A stretch of DNA of 64,000 nt. Source: Elizabethkingia miricola. Its GTDB lineage: Bacteria > Bacteroidota > Bacteroidia > Flavobacteriales > Weeksellaceae. The notes under the pieces are model-generated. The model did not search any database and had not been told where the DNA came from. It worked only from the letters and a program-made list of their open reading frames with translations. The stretch covers positions 558,001 to 622,000 of the forward strand of contig NZ_LSGQ01000003.1 of NCBI RefSeq assembly GCF_001675285.1. Reading direction: 5' to 3'. This document shows, one piece after another, positions 7,700 through 17,004 of the stretch (the stretch's first letter is position 1; every line of letters begins with the position of its first letter). A program made the position numbers and the translations under genes.

Positions 7700-7832
7700 G
7701 GGTTGGCTTCTAACTTCCAACCTCTAGTTTCTAACTTCTAATTAAAGAGAGGGCAGGTGATGAAAGCACCAACCTGCTTTTTTCTCTCTTAACTTCAGTA
7801 TTTCGTACTTCTAAATTCTAACTTCGTACTTA
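7700..7832. repeat. degenerate TTAGAAGT-type repeats
   Basis: Imperfect iterations of CTAACTTC/CTAATTTC words (7708-7743 and 7803-7832), interrupted by a stem-loop. The word TCTAACTTCGTACTT recurs at 53626-53640 next to the CLC gene. The stretch has no coding potential. Confidence 0.5.
7745..7790. terminator. stem-loop downstream of the YD-repeat gene
   Basis: GCAGGT/ACCTGC arms (7753-7758 and 7772-7777) are flanked by outer AAGAGAG/CTCTCTT arms, making a two-part stem 40 bp past the stop of the 7830-11387 gene. The T-run lies on the plus strand, so termination of the minus transcript is likely but not certain. Confidence 0.5.
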
Positions 7833-10800
7833 ATTTTTATCATATTCGAAATTCAAGGAAATAACCTCTCCATTGGATATACTACCACTACTAAGTTGTA
7901 TACTAATATTTCCTCCTTGATTTATTGATACATTCCAGCTCTTTCCTCCTGAAGATATATTAAAAGACTTAACGGTTTTTGGGGTGCAAGAATTGCTAAG
8001 AGTTCCTATTATAAATCCATTGGACCAGCTATTACCAGAGTTACTAATATTATTAATTGGAAAACTTAGTATGGCTTTAATATGGTTAAATGTAACTTCT
8101 TCAAAAGATGAATAATAAATAGGATTGATATAAGTAGGTGAGACTGTGCAGTATCTATTATTACATAAAGCATATATATTAGCAGTTTTTTGTCCATTAT
8201 TATTAATGTCATTTTGGGCTTTTTGATCAGCATCGTATTTACTTATAATGGAACTGTATGTATTAGCAGGGATTTTGTAGTTATAAGAACCTGGAGTCGC
8301 TTCTGGTGGACAGTTATTACGAGTAAATGTTTGATCTTTTGCTTCGTTATAAAAGGTTGTGGTTAACTCATTTTTATAATGATAATTATATTCTTTTAAT
8401 ATGTTTTTATTGATATCCTGTATATGTTCCAACCTATTAGCAGAGTCATATTTATAAGTTTCTTTAATTCCTGTAGGAGAAGTTATAGTAGTAGTTCCAA
8501 CTAATGGGTTATGAGTATAAGTAGTAATTTGATAATTGGTTAATGCAAAATTATTTCTAAAATTATCTAAACTACTAATTAATAATTGTTCTGATACTTC
8601 TGTTTCTTGTAAATTATCAGTATTTGAAGCTGTAATAATATTTGTAGCAGATGAATAAACTTGACTATAAGTTGCCCCTTCAATTCTAGCAATTGGAAGA
8701 GATTGATTATACCCCCAAATAATACTAGTTGGCTTCCCTTTTTCGGAATATTGTAATATGTTTCCTTTATTATCATATAAGTCATAAGTCACTTTTATTT
8801 CTGCGGTATCATTAGGATCTTGTATATCAAAGCTTATAATTGATTTTGGTAATGGTAGCCCTGAGCTATTAACATCTGCATCGATCTGGTTAATGGGGTA
8901 TACTACTTCGGATTTGGAAGTTATTTTAGCTATTGTATTTTCTGTTTTGATATTTGTTGATTGTAAGGGTGTACTTATTATATTTTTATTAATAAGATAT
9001 TGATTGTTTCTTTCACGAGCATATTGGTATTGTGTCTCTAAGATCTTCTCATTAGGAAAAAAGATTTTTTTTGTATATAAATTTCCATTGTCATGATAAG
9101 AATACTTCTCAATGGTATTTAAAACCTTACTATCAAAATAATCATATTTGTTTGATTCATTAATTAATAATCTTTCAATTGGGATGTTATGAATGGCTCC
9201 AAATGAATAAACGGGACTTCTGTAGTGAAAAGTAATTATAGGATTCATTAATATATTGTTCACATTTTGTACACCATAGTTATTAATTTTAGTACTCAGT
9301 AATTTATTATTTGAATCATATATACTTTCTTTGAGTAAATGACCTCTTAAGTTTTGCCTTGAGAATGCATTTCTTGAGTACATTTTTACAGAAGAGACTA
9401 ATTCGTTAAGATTTTCTATATTATTATCATATCTATATTTTGGATATACATCTTCATAATCAGAAAATGTTGAATAGCTACGTTCTATACTACCTTTATT
9501 GTTTTCTTCTATTGTTACTTTTGAATAGTTAATAAAACTTCCTTCAGCATTAAGTTTTGATCCGTTTGTATAATTTGTTGTACTATTTTCTAAGGGAGTA
9601 AAATAATTTACTAATCCATAAGATTTACCAGTAGAGATGTCGCTGTACTTAAATGAATTCTCTTTATACACAGTTCCATTTTCAGAAATATATTTCATCC
9701 TTTTAATTCTTGCTGATCCTAGAATATAATTCTCATTCAAGTAATTGAAGTCGTCATTTTCATAATCTAGAATAAGCCCTCCTCCAGTCGGATAGATAAC
9801 TTTAGTCAATAAGCCTATCAAAGAAGCTTTACTTGCTGATTTATCTATGGAACCCTCTGTTTTGTAATTATCTATATTTTTTAACTTAAAAGGCAGAATG
9901 TGATCTCTGGTCAAATTAGGATAATAATATAATTTATTTTTAGGGTAAAAATCAGGGTTTAAGCTATTAGATTCGGTAGTAGGGAAGTTTGTTCTTGTTG
10001 AACCGTTTTGATTAAAATAACCTAAGAAATCTGTTTCTGAACTATTTCTTGATGGAAATATATTTGAAATATAATCATTACCATATTCAAAATCATAAGT
10101 TCCAATACTGGAGTCGACAATCTTGGTAAGCTTTAATCTTAAATTATTATAATTATCTAGTATATTGGAATTTGAAGTAAAATAATCATAATAGAAGTTA
10201 ATTGTTTTTATAATTTTCCCAGAAGTATTTTTAATTTCTATTTTGTCTAGGGAGTCTCCATCATAGTCTTTACGAGGTATATTGTAATAAAAAATAATAC
10301 TGCCTTGTTCAAATTTTATTTTTTTTAACCTTTTAGGATGGATTTGTCCTGTATTATTAATTTTATTCCAATTAAATCCGTTAGGATTATTTATTGCATA
10401 AGGATCATAGTTGTTTTCAAATCTGTAATAGGAATCTCCTAAAGAAACTGTTCCCAATGTATTTGGGAAAAAGACTCCATAATAATGAGTGAAATTAATA
10501 TCCTGCTGTATATAGTTTATTTTGTAATCCTCATACTCATATTCTATTTCATTTTTTTTTGGTGAAATAATTTTTTCTAATTGTAATGTTGAAATTTTAG
10601 GATATTGCATGAGTTGTGCAATAATATCTTCAGGTCTACTAGGAAGAGGTGTGATTGACGTATAAGTAGCCGATGGATTTCCAAAGGAATAATTGAAGCC
10701 TTTGTCACTAGTAATATTAAACTTTGTATAGTCAGTGATTTTTCGTGGATTATTAGTTATGATTTGTGTATACTCAAGGTCTCCTCTTTCGGAATTTACA

Positions 10801-11387
10801 ATATAATTTTTCCCATCTAAAAAAGTAGCTTTATATGTTTTAGGGTCACTAGGACCGGGCCCATTACTATGCCTGGTTTCTAACATGAAAAACTTTGTAT
10901 TTAGTTGTGGTGCATTAACAATGTATTCATCCGGCATATCTCCAACTATTTCTGGGAAAAATATTTGATTACTTTGATGATATCCTGTTACTATATATTC
11001 TCCTGTTGAAGGCACAATAGAAGCATAAAAATCATGTAAATCATTAATTTTAAAAAATATATTGCCTCCACCGATTAAATTCCAACCTAATCCTGTATTT
11101 GGTGCAGTTTGATCAATTGGACTCCCTTTTGTATTATATTTTAGGGTAATAGGTATATCCATTTCATCTAATTTTATATTGTATATAGGAATTGAAATGT
11201 CAGTTGCTCCAATTGCATCAACTTGGGGTAAGGTACTTAAATTCATTAAAGATGAAACTTCTGGAGTAGCAACATTAAATGTTTGGTAATTATTGCCATT
11301 TAAAATTTGAGACTTTAATAGGTTCTTATATTGAAAAACTAATAATATAAGAAGAAATGTTTTTTTTAGTACTATTTTAGTATTCAT
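7830..11387 (-). CDS. YD-repeat (Rhs-like) exported protein with DUF5977 domain
   Basis: Protein of 1185 residues with an N-terminal hydrophobic export signal (about 8-25). An early region (G-L-G-W-N-L-I-G-G-G near residue 100) is typical of large Bacteroidota YD/Rhs proteins. A long stretch of diverged beta repeats follows, then a DUF5977 module around residues 1020-1090 (N-N-C-P-P, then the Y-D-A-D-Q-K-A-Q region). There is no canonical RHS core motif and no obvious toxin tip, and the C-terminus ends in a beta-sandwich-like segment. No immunity gene follows it. It shares the promoter element with the Rhs gene. A surface adhesin or structural YD protein is as plausible as a toxin. Confidence 0.75.
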   Translation of the reverse strand: MNTKIVLKKTFLLILLVFQYKNLLKSQILNGNNYQTFNVATPEVSSLMNLSTLPQVDAIGATDISIPIYNIKLDEMDIPITLKYNTKGSPIDQTAPNTGLGWNLIGGGNIFFKINDLHDFYASIVPSTGEYIVTGYHQSNQIFFPEIVGDMPDEYIVNAPQLNTKFFMLETRHSNGPGPSDPKTYKATFLDGKNYIVNSERGDLEYTQIITNNPRKITDYTKFNITSDKGFNYSFGNPSATYTSITPLPSRPEDIIAQLMQYPKISTLQLEKIISPKKNEIEYEYEDYKINYIQQDINFTHYYGVFFPNTLGTVSLGDSYYRFENNYDPYAINNPNGFNWNKINNTGQIHPKRLKKIKFEQGSIIFYYNIPRKDYDGDSLDKIEIKNTSGKIIKTINFYYDYFTSNSNILDNYNNLRLKLTKIVDSSIGTYDFEYGNDYISNIFPSRNSSETDFLGYFNQNGSTRTNFPTTESNSLNPDFYPKNKLYYYPNLTRDHILPFKLKNIDNYKTEGSIDKSASKASLIGLLTKVIYPTGGGLILDYENDDFNYLNENYILGSARIKRMKYISENGTVYKENSFKYSDISTGKSYGLVNYFTPLENSTTNYTNGSKLNAEGSFINYSKVTIEENNKGSIERSYSTFSDYEDVYPKYRYDNNIENLNELVSSVKMYSRNAFSRQNLRGHLLKESIYDSNNKLLSTKINNYGVQNVNNILMNPIITFHYRSPVYSFGAIHNIPIERLLINESNKYDYFDSKVLNTIEKYSYHDNGNLYTKKIFFPNEKILETQYQYARERNNQYLINKNIISTPLQSTNIKTENTIAKITSKSEVVYPINQIDADVNSSGLPLPKSIISFDIQDPNDTAEIKVTYDLYDNKGNILQYSEKGKPTSIIWGYNQSLPIARIEGATYSQVYSSATNIITASNTDNLQETEVSEQLLISSLDNFRNNFALTNYQITTYTHNPLVGTTTITSPTGIKETYKYDSANRLEHIQDINKNILKEYNYHYKNELTTTFYNEAKDQTFTRNNCPPEATPGSYNYKIPANTYSSIISKYDADQKAQNDINNNGQKTANIYALCNNRYCTVSPTYINPIYYSSFEEVTFNHIKAILSFPINNISNSGNSWSNGFIIGTLSNSCTPKTVKSFNISSGGKSWNVSINQGGNISIQLSSGSISNGEVISLNFEYDKN

Positions 11388-11443
11388 CGTATTATACTTA
11401 TTTAGTAATGTTATTAATAATTGATTGAATCTGTTTTTGGAGT

Positions 11444-11458
11444 ATCGCCTAAGGCGAT
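11444..11458. other. 15-bp palindrome in the YD gene leader
   Basis: ATCGCCT-A-AGGCGAT, with perfect 7-bp arms, lies between the promoter element at 11521-11560 and the start at 11387. It could be a leader hairpin or a protein-binding site. Confidence 0.45.
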
Positions 11459-11520
11459 CTGCTTTTGTAGTTTTTTAGTGGTTTCATAATATTTTACTTT
11501 TTAGTGTTTTTCTTTCTGGA

Positions 11521-11560
11521 ACAAAGATCATAGCCCGTGGCGACAGAACTTGACGCATTA
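11521..11560 (-). promoter_or_regulatory. shared promoter/operator element, copy 2
   Basis: On the minus strand: TAATGCGTCAAGTT, TTCTG, 14 bp, GATCTTTG. It is the same 40-bp layout as the other three copies and lies 134 bp upstream of the YD-repeat gene start at 11387. Confidence 0.7.
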
Positions 11561-11615
11561 TATTTTTGTTTTAAAAAATTTTAAAGAATCAAAAATATTG
11601 GGATGAGAAGCCCCG

Positions 11616-11637
11616 GCATACCGAACTTTCGGTATGC
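11616..11637. terminator. perfect stem-loop downstream of the fibre operon
   Basis: GCATACCGAA-CT-TTCGGTATGC is a 22-bp near-perfect palindrome about 110 bp past the stop of the 11745-12629 gene. No clear T-run follows on the minus strand, so it may stabilise the 3' end rather than terminate by itself. Confidence 0.45.
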
Positions 11638-11744
11638 TAAAAAGCTTGCTGAAAATTGAAGGACCTTATAGAGAGGGAACCCGAAGTGTTTTTTATCGGA
11701 TTCGTTTCAGGTGTCTATGTGGCTGTTAAGATTCTCAGAAAACT

Positions 11745-12629
11745 TTATTTCTTAATCACTTTGATGTCATTTCGTAAATCCTGAATTTCCTGTTGCTGCT
11801 GACGCAGTAATTCTGATTGCTCTTTATTCAGCTTGTTTTGCTCAATAGAATAAAGCGTGAGTTCTTCAATTTTCTGTAAAAGTAATTTCTGATTTTCTCC
11901 AAGTGATATACCATTTTCCGTTACCTCTTTGGTATTGGGAATATTAGGTAAATGTCCTTTTTCATGGATATGTTGCTCTACCTCATCCAGCGTTGGAAGT
12001 TGATATTCTTTCTCGAATACAAAATCTGCCCATCCGACCATATCTACTTTTACTTCTTTGGCATGCACCGTTCCATTTACATCCAGTTTGTTTTTAGGAT
12101 CTGTTACCCCGATTCCTACATTATCATTGTAATAAACACTATGCCTGTTATTACCATTCAAATGATTGGTATAAATGTTACTAAGGACTGCTGTACTAAT
12201 ATTAGTACCTTCTGCTGAATGTTGAGTGAGTCTGATATTATAAGGGTTGGCATTAGGTGAGGTATGATAAATCGTTAATTTGTATTGATTGATTGCAGGA
12301 TCCCATACGATGTCACCAATATAAATATTGTCTAATATTGGGCCGGCAGCTTCTAGAATTCTGGATGTCGGGGGATACCATATAAAATTAGAGGGACTGA
12401 CTCCGATTTGGAATATTTTTTTGATAATACCAACACTATTTTGGTAGATATATGTGCCTGTAATATCAACTTCGATCCATCCATTGATAAAGCTATTTCC
12501 GAATAATATATCGACGGCTTGATTGGGTTGTTCATGTGGAAATCCCACACTGAAATCTTTTTGCTGGAATGTTTGTGCATTCAATGAAACGGCAAAAAGT
12601 AAAAAAGGAATATATATGCTATTTTTCAT
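11745..12629 (-). CDS. exported tail-fibre-like protein, paralogue 4
   Basis: Protein of 294 residues: signal peptide (1-19, ending L-N-A-Q), a unique middle of about 140 residues, then the shared C-terminal module. The module runs from N-K-L-D-V-N-G-T through G-W-A-D-F-V-F to a K-G-H-L-P-N-I-P loop and a terminal coiled coil rich in Gln/Glu/Leu. It resembles the endosialidase-chaperone (peptidase S74-like) tail module common in Bacteroidota secreted proteins. It is the last gene of a four-gene operon and starts 5 bp after the previous stop. Probable role: trimeric surface or secreted fibre. It lacks an obvious self-cleavage signature. Confidence 0.7.
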   Translation of the reverse strand: MKNSIYIPFLLFAVSLNAQTFQQKDFSVGFPHEQPNQAVDILFGNSFINGWIEVDITGTYIYQNSVGIIKKIFQIGVSPSNFIWYPPTSRILEAAGPILDNIYIGDIVWDPAINQYKLTIYHTSPNANPYNIRLTQHSAEGTNISTAVLSNIYTNHLNGNNRHSVYYNDNVGIGVTDPKNKLDVNGTVHAKEVKVDMVGWADFVFEKEYQLPTLDEVEQHIHEKGHLPNIPNTKEVTENGISLGENQKLLLQKIEELTLYSIEQNKLNKEQSELLRQQQQEIQDLRNDIKVIKK

Positions 12630-12634
12630 GATTA

Positions 12635-13915
12635 TTAATTTTTTTTGTTATTATTTTCGAGATTTTGGAGGCGTTGTTCCAGTGTTTTATTAATCTGGAT
12701 TTGTTGACGTAGTAATTCTGATTGCTCTTTATTCAGCTTGTTTTGCTCAATAGAATAAAGAGTGAGTTCCTCGATTTTCTGTAAAAGTAATTTCTGATTT
12801 ACTCCAAGTGATATACTATTTTCCGTTACCTCTTTGGTATTAGGGATGTTAGGCAAATGCCCTTTTTCATGGATATGTTGTTCTACCTCATCCAGTGTTG
12901 GAAGCTGATATTCTTTATCGAATACAAAGTCAGCCCATCCGGCCATATCTACTTTTACTTCCTTGGCATGCACCGTTCCATTTACATCCAGTTTATTTTG
13001 TGGATTGGTTGTGCCAATGCCGACATTACCATTGCCATCTATTCGTAATTTCTCTATACCATTAGTTCCCATCGTAATGTTCATATACCTGTCAGGAACG
13101 TTTGCTGAGTATCCTGATAAATCTATAAAAGACTGAGTAGAAGTATTGGTTCCTCCTCCGGCACTTAAACGTAAAAAGCCATCATCGGAAAATTGCCCGT
13201 CTTTGCTGATACCTCTAATCTCTCCTTCATTAATTCCCGAAGACAGCATTGGTCTGGCACTTGTATTAGAGAGTTGAGATTGTAGAGATACATTACCTTT
13301 GATTGATAGTTTTGCAGGTGGAGTAGAGGTTCCAATACCAATATTATTATTAATACTATATACATCATCCAGATTTATTTTGGGTGTATTAGCATTAATT
13401 TCCCAATTGGAAACATATACTCCTGGAGGAATATTAAAGTTAGGTTCAGTGATAGGAACAGCGGAAAGGTTTATTTGACTCCCCACAGTTGCCGTATAAG
13501 TGCCATCATTTTTTTGTACAATTCCATCGGTATTATAGGTAGTACCTCCTCTTAAGTAAACAATAATTCCCAAACTTTTCCATTCACACATGATTTTTCC
13601 AATATAACTGTATACTCCACCTGTATTATCACTATTTTTCATTCCATAAGTGTAGTTTTCCAGTTTAATCATGGTATTGCCGGATCCCCAACCATAACCG
13701 ATTCCGTTGATAGTTGCAATTCCGTAAGCAAGCCAATTCCTGTCAGCATGTACTTCCGGGCGGGAAATAGAGAATGGTTTATTGTTGAAACTGAATAATA
13801 CCGGAACATACTGATCCTGAGTTCCTGCTGAGGTAAATGACTGAACAGTTTGTGCTTTTAATAAGCTGATAAATGCTACTGAAGTCAGTAGTAAAAGGTT
13901 AATAAGATTTTTCAT
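12635..13915 (-). CDS. exported tail-fibre-like protein, paralogue 3
   Basis: Protein of 426 residues with a signal peptide (1-22, L-K-A-Q). A unique N-terminal domain of about 170 residues is followed by two N-I-G-I-G-T / N-V-G-I-G-T beta-turn motifs typical of phage-fibre-like repeats, then the same C-terminal module and coiled coil as its neighbours. It overlaps the end of the upstream paralogue by 17 bp (13899-13915), so translation is probably coupled. The module is almost identical to that of the genes at 11745 and 15317, while the N-terminal parts are unrelated, suggesting exchange of heads on a constant tail. Confidence 0.7.
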   Translation of the reverse strand: MKNLINLLLLTSVAFISLLKAQTVQSFTSAGTQDQYVPVLFSFNNKPFSISRPEVHADRNWLAYGIATINGIGYGWGSGNTMIKLENYTYGMKNSDNTGGVYSYIGKIMCEWKSLGIIVYLRGGTTYNTDGIVQKNDGTYTATVGSQINLSAVPITEPNFNIPPGVYVSNWEINANTPKINLDDVYSINNNIGIGTSTPPAKLSIKGNVSLQSQLSNTSARPMLSSGINEGEIRGISKDGQFSDDGFLRLSAGGGTNTSTQSFIDLSGYSANVPDRYMNITMGTNGIEKLRIDGNGNVGIGTTNPQNKLDVNGTVHAKEVKVDMAGWADFVFDKEYQLPTLDEVEQHIHEKGHLPNIPNTKEVTENSISLGVNQKLLLQKIEELTLYSIEQNKLNKEQSELLRQQIQINKTLEQRLQNLENNNKKN

Positions 13916-15305
13916 GATTTTGAATTTTTTGTAGTGTTTCTTTTAATTGTATATTTTCCTGCTTAAGGTTTGTAACCTCTTTGTTGAGTTGAATCTGATA
14001 AAGAGTGAGTTCTTCAATTTTCTGTAAAAGTTTAATCTGAAAATCTCCGATGTTAACCCCATCTTTTTGCATTTCAGCAGCAGAAGCTATTTCGGGTAAA
14101 TGTTTTTTCTCTTTAATGTGTTTTTCTACACTTTCCAGATTGGGAAGTTGATAGGAATCCTCAAAAACAAAATCAGCTGTTGGAGTAGTGGTCACCTTAA
14201 TTTCCTTGGCTTCGAGTTTACCTTCTACTAGAGCATTTCCGTTATTATTTAATACTAATAATTTTTTTCTTTGACCTTCATTAGTATAATCGTAGAAATG
14301 AAAACCTCCGGTATTTCCTCTACCCCTATTAGCTATGAAATCAGTTTCCCCACCACCACCGGATAGGTTCCAACCAATGGCAAGTTTGCCCGTATTTTTA
14401 AGCATGTCCAAGCTATTAGGCAGGCTAATAATATCAAGATTTCCAACATCTCCGCCAACCATCATAGTCCCATTAATGTCTAATTTGGATTGAGGAGCTG
14501 GATTGCCAATTCCCACATTTCCATTATCATTTAATTGTAATGCTATATCACACGCTCCACCTTGACAGGCGTTTACAGCATCATATTTCATAAAACTAAG
14601 TCCTTTTGAAAAAGTATTCCCCTTCCATATAGCCCATTCTTTAATTTGTCCGGGTTGGTCATAAGAATCATCTATAAATCTTAATCCGGATGAAATATAA
14701 CTTCCATTTCCACGGATTATAGGTGCATTTCCGTTGCCCCCGTTTTTAAGGTCTATATCTAGTTTGCTTACAGGATTATTTGTCCCAATCCCAATATTAC
14801 CGTTGTATTTCCAATAAAGTGCATTATATTCATTTTCCCCCCGCTTAATGCCTAGAGATCCTCCTGCCCATCCATAAAGGAAAGGTCCATCCAACAAAGA
14901 ATTATCATTGCTATCATTCTTTTTATACTTTAAACCATGTGAAATGTCACTTCCATTAAGCTGTATGGGCATTTCGGAAGAAATATTTATCCCTCCAATA
15001 ACATCTAATTTCGCTTGAGGAGTTGTTGTACCTATCCCAACATTTCCATTTTCGATAATCGAAAATTTAGAATTTTCCCAATTACCTTTTGAAACCCGCC
15101 ATTCTCCAGTACCAAGATTTCCAAAGTACCAGTTGTTAGTTCCATCCAAAAGTTGGGTTTGTATTCCCTGGGTAAAGCCTCCTTCCTGATAACTTCTTTG
15201 TAAATAAATCGTGGGTGACCAGCTTTTTATCTTTATTTCTGAAAACTCTTGCTGGGCAAAGAATAATGAGGGTAATAATAAACTTAGTATTTGTATTTTT
15301 TTCAT
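13899..15305 (-). CDS. exported tail-fibre-like protein, paralogue 2
   Basis: Protein of 468 residues with a signal peptide (1-18, F-F-A-Q). Four G-N-V-G-I-G / G-N-I-G-I-G motifs mark beta-helical fibre repeats. The C-terminal module is a diverged relative of the others (T-A-D-F-V-F, K-K-H-L-P-E-I) and ends in a coiled coil. It is the outlier of the four, so the near-identity of the other three tails is not just general constraint. It starts 11 bp after the stop of the first gene and overlaps the next start. Confidence 0.7.
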   Translation of the reverse strand: MKKIQILSLLLPSLFFAQQEFSEIKIKSWSPTIYLQRSYQEGGFTQGIQTQLLDGTNNWYFGNLGTGEWRVSKGNWENSKFSIIENGNVGIGTTTPQAKLDVIGGINISSEMPIQLNGSDISHGLKYKKNDSNDNSLLDGPFLYGWAGGSLGIKRGENEYNALYWKYNGNIGIGTNNPVSKLDIDLKNGGNGNAPIIRGNGSYISSGLRFIDDSYDQPGQIKEWAIWKGNTFSKGLSFMKYDAVNACQGGACDIALQLNDNGNVGIGNPAPQSKLDINGTMMVGGDVGNLDIISLPNSLDMLKNTGKLAIGWNLSGGGGETDFIANRGRGNTGGFHFYDYTNEGQRKKLLVLNNNGNALVEGKLEAKEIKVTTTPTADFVFEDSYQLPNLESVEKHIKEKKHLPEIASAAEMQKDGVNIGDFQIKLLQKIEELTLYQIQLNKEVTNLKQENIQLKETLQKIQNHEKSY

Positions 15306-15316
15306 AATATTAATTT

Positions 15317-16618
15317 TTATGGTTTGATGTTTTGTTTTTCTTCAAGCTTTTTAAGCCTTTCTTGCTGCTCTTTTATTAGTTTATTCTGCTCAATAGAATA
15401 AAGCGTCAGTTCTTCAATTTTCTGTAAAAGTAGTTTCTGACTTTCTCCAAGTGATAGACCATTTTCGGTGACTTCTTTGGTATTTGGGATATTAGGTAAA
15501 TGTCCTTTTTCATGGATATGCTGCTCTACCTCATCCAGTGTTGGAAGTTGATATTCTTTATCGAATACAAAGTCAGCCCATCCAGCTATATCTATTTTTA
15601 CCTCTTTAGCATGCACCGTTCCGTTTACATCCAGTTTGTTTTGTGGATTGGTTGTACCAATGCCAATATTGCCATCTGTAGAAATAGTCATTTTAGGTGT
15701 TTTATTTGTAACGAGGCTGTAAGGATGATTTGTAGACGTTCCGGCCATTCCACCTGCAGGGGAGCCATAAAAGCCATATTCATGAGACCAAACTCCGGTA
15801 CTGATGGTAGAAGTGGAATTAATAAACTTTGAGGTTTTATTTCCTTTTATTTCTACAACTTTATTCCAGCTTTCTGAGTTTTCAGGATTAATGGTGCCAA
15901 TACCAATATTACCATCTGCAGAAATAGTCATTTTGGGCGTTTTATTTGTGATTAAGCTAAATGGATGATTTGTATAGGTTCCTGCTAGACCTCCAATTGG
16001 AGAACCGTGATAACCGACTTCATGAGACCATACGCCTGTAGTAATATTTGAAGAAGATGCAATTATTTTTGAATGTACATTTCCTTTTACTTCTAGAACT
16101 TTATCCCAGCTTTCTGAGTTTTCAGGATTTAGGGTACCGATTCCAACATTGCCATTTTCTTTAATAATCATACTAGGGCTATTAAATACAATTTCTGTTG
16201 TAGTAGGAGCTGGCGGTTTAGTGTGGAAAATAATACTTCCCTGATTCTCTTGGTTATTTCCGGGTATAACAATTCCTGCTCCTGCTAATGTTGGGTGAGT
16301 TAGGGATGTTTGTAAATTACTATTTGAAAAAGGATTATAATTTAAGTGTAAATTTGATCCTAATAAAACGGTTCCGTGATTATCACTTCCTAAACTTACC
16401 GCATTTTTAGGTGATTTAGCTCCTGAATGTCCTATACTGACATTACCAATTTTAAGAAAACCATTTGTGATATCTAGTTTTTCCTCGGGTGTAGTAGTTC
16501 CAATCCCAATATTACCGGTTTCTGGATTTGTACTTGTCTGAATTTGCCCCTGAGGAGCTGCCAGCTGGGCAAAATAAAAACCAGGAATTGTGAATAGTAG
16601 TATACTGAGTTTTTTCAT
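15317..16618 (-). CDS. exported tail-fibre-like protein, paralogue 1
   Basis: Protein of 433 residues, the first gene of the operon. It has a signal peptide (1-18, Y-F-A-Q), a fibre-like body with repeated G-N-I-G-I-G-T-x-N-P-E motifs, and an internal duplication: the S-W-D-K-V-L-E-V-K-G-N to N-K-T-P-K-M-T-I-S segment occurs twice, about 90 residues apart. Then come the shared C-terminal module and coiled coil. It is transcribed from the promoter-like element at 16824-16863 through a leader of about 200 nt with heptamer repeats. No capsid, tail or portal genes are nearby, so this is not a prophage tail operon. Confidence 0.7.
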   Translation of the reverse strand: MKKLSILLFTIPGFYFAQLAAPQGQIQTSTNPETGNIGIGTTTPEEKLDITNGFLKIGNVSIGHSGAKSPKNAVSLGSDNHGTVLLGSNLHLNYNPFSNSNLQTSLTHPTLAGAGIVIPGNNQENQGSIIFHTKPPAPTTTEIVFNSPSMIIKENGNVGIGTLNPENSESWDKVLEVKGNVHSKIIASSSNITTGVWSHEVGYHGSPIGGLAGTYTNHPFSLITNKTPKMTISADGNIGIGTINPENSESWNKVVEIKGNKTSKFINSTSTISTGVWSHEYGFYGSPAGGMAGTSTNHPYSLVTNKTPKMTISTDGNIGIGTTNPQNKLDVNGTVHAKEVKIDIAGWADFVFDKEYQLPTLDEVEQHIHEKGHLPNIPNTKEVTENGLSLGESQKLLLQKIEELTLYSIEQNKLIKEQQERLKKLEEKQNIKP

Positions 16619-16735
16619 AATATTTTATTTTTAAGGTTAGTAATGAATTGATTTTTTATAATTGCCTGTTAAAGCGGTTTTGTGATGTTCATAGATATCA
16701 GGTCTTAATGAGAAGAGGAGTGGATTATTGGTTGT

Positions 16736-16819
16736 CAGTTATCAGTTATAAGTTATCAACCATCAACCATCAACCATCAACCATCAACCATCAACCATCA
16801 ACCATTATCCGATAACCAT
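16736..16819. repeat. 7-bp tandem repeat array in the fibre-operon leader
   Basis: Twelve heptamers in perfect phase: two CAGTTAT, AAGTTAT, seven CAACCAT, TATCCGA, TAACCAT. It has the same order of word types as the array at 7491-7560 and lies between the promoter element at 16824-16863 and the operon start. A decayed relative is visible at 16978-17004 next to the patatin stop. Confidence 0.9.
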
Positions 16820-16823
16820 TAGG

Positions 16824-16863
16824 ACAAAGATCTCGGCTCGTGGCGACAGAACTTGACGCATTA
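16824..16863 (-). promoter_or_regulatory. shared promoter/operator element, copy 3
   Basis: On the minus strand: TAATGCGTCAAGTT, TTCTG, 14 bp, GATCTTTG. It differs from copy 2 at only a few positions and lies 205 bp upstream of the first fibre gene. Confidence 0.7.
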
Positions 16864-17004
16864 AAAAAAAGTTTCTTGCTTTTTTTGTTTTTTGGAAATT
16901 GTCTGATTTATCAATACATAGGGCTAAGGTTAGCCAGTTATCGGGAGGTAAGGTTTTAGAATTTCACTAACATATATTCACCGATAACCGACAACCATTC
17001 ACCA

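Noticed and set aside
11745-16618. Prophage tail operon
   Set aside because: The fibre-like proteins all have Sec signals, and no portal, capsid, terminase, tape-measure or integrase gene is nearby.
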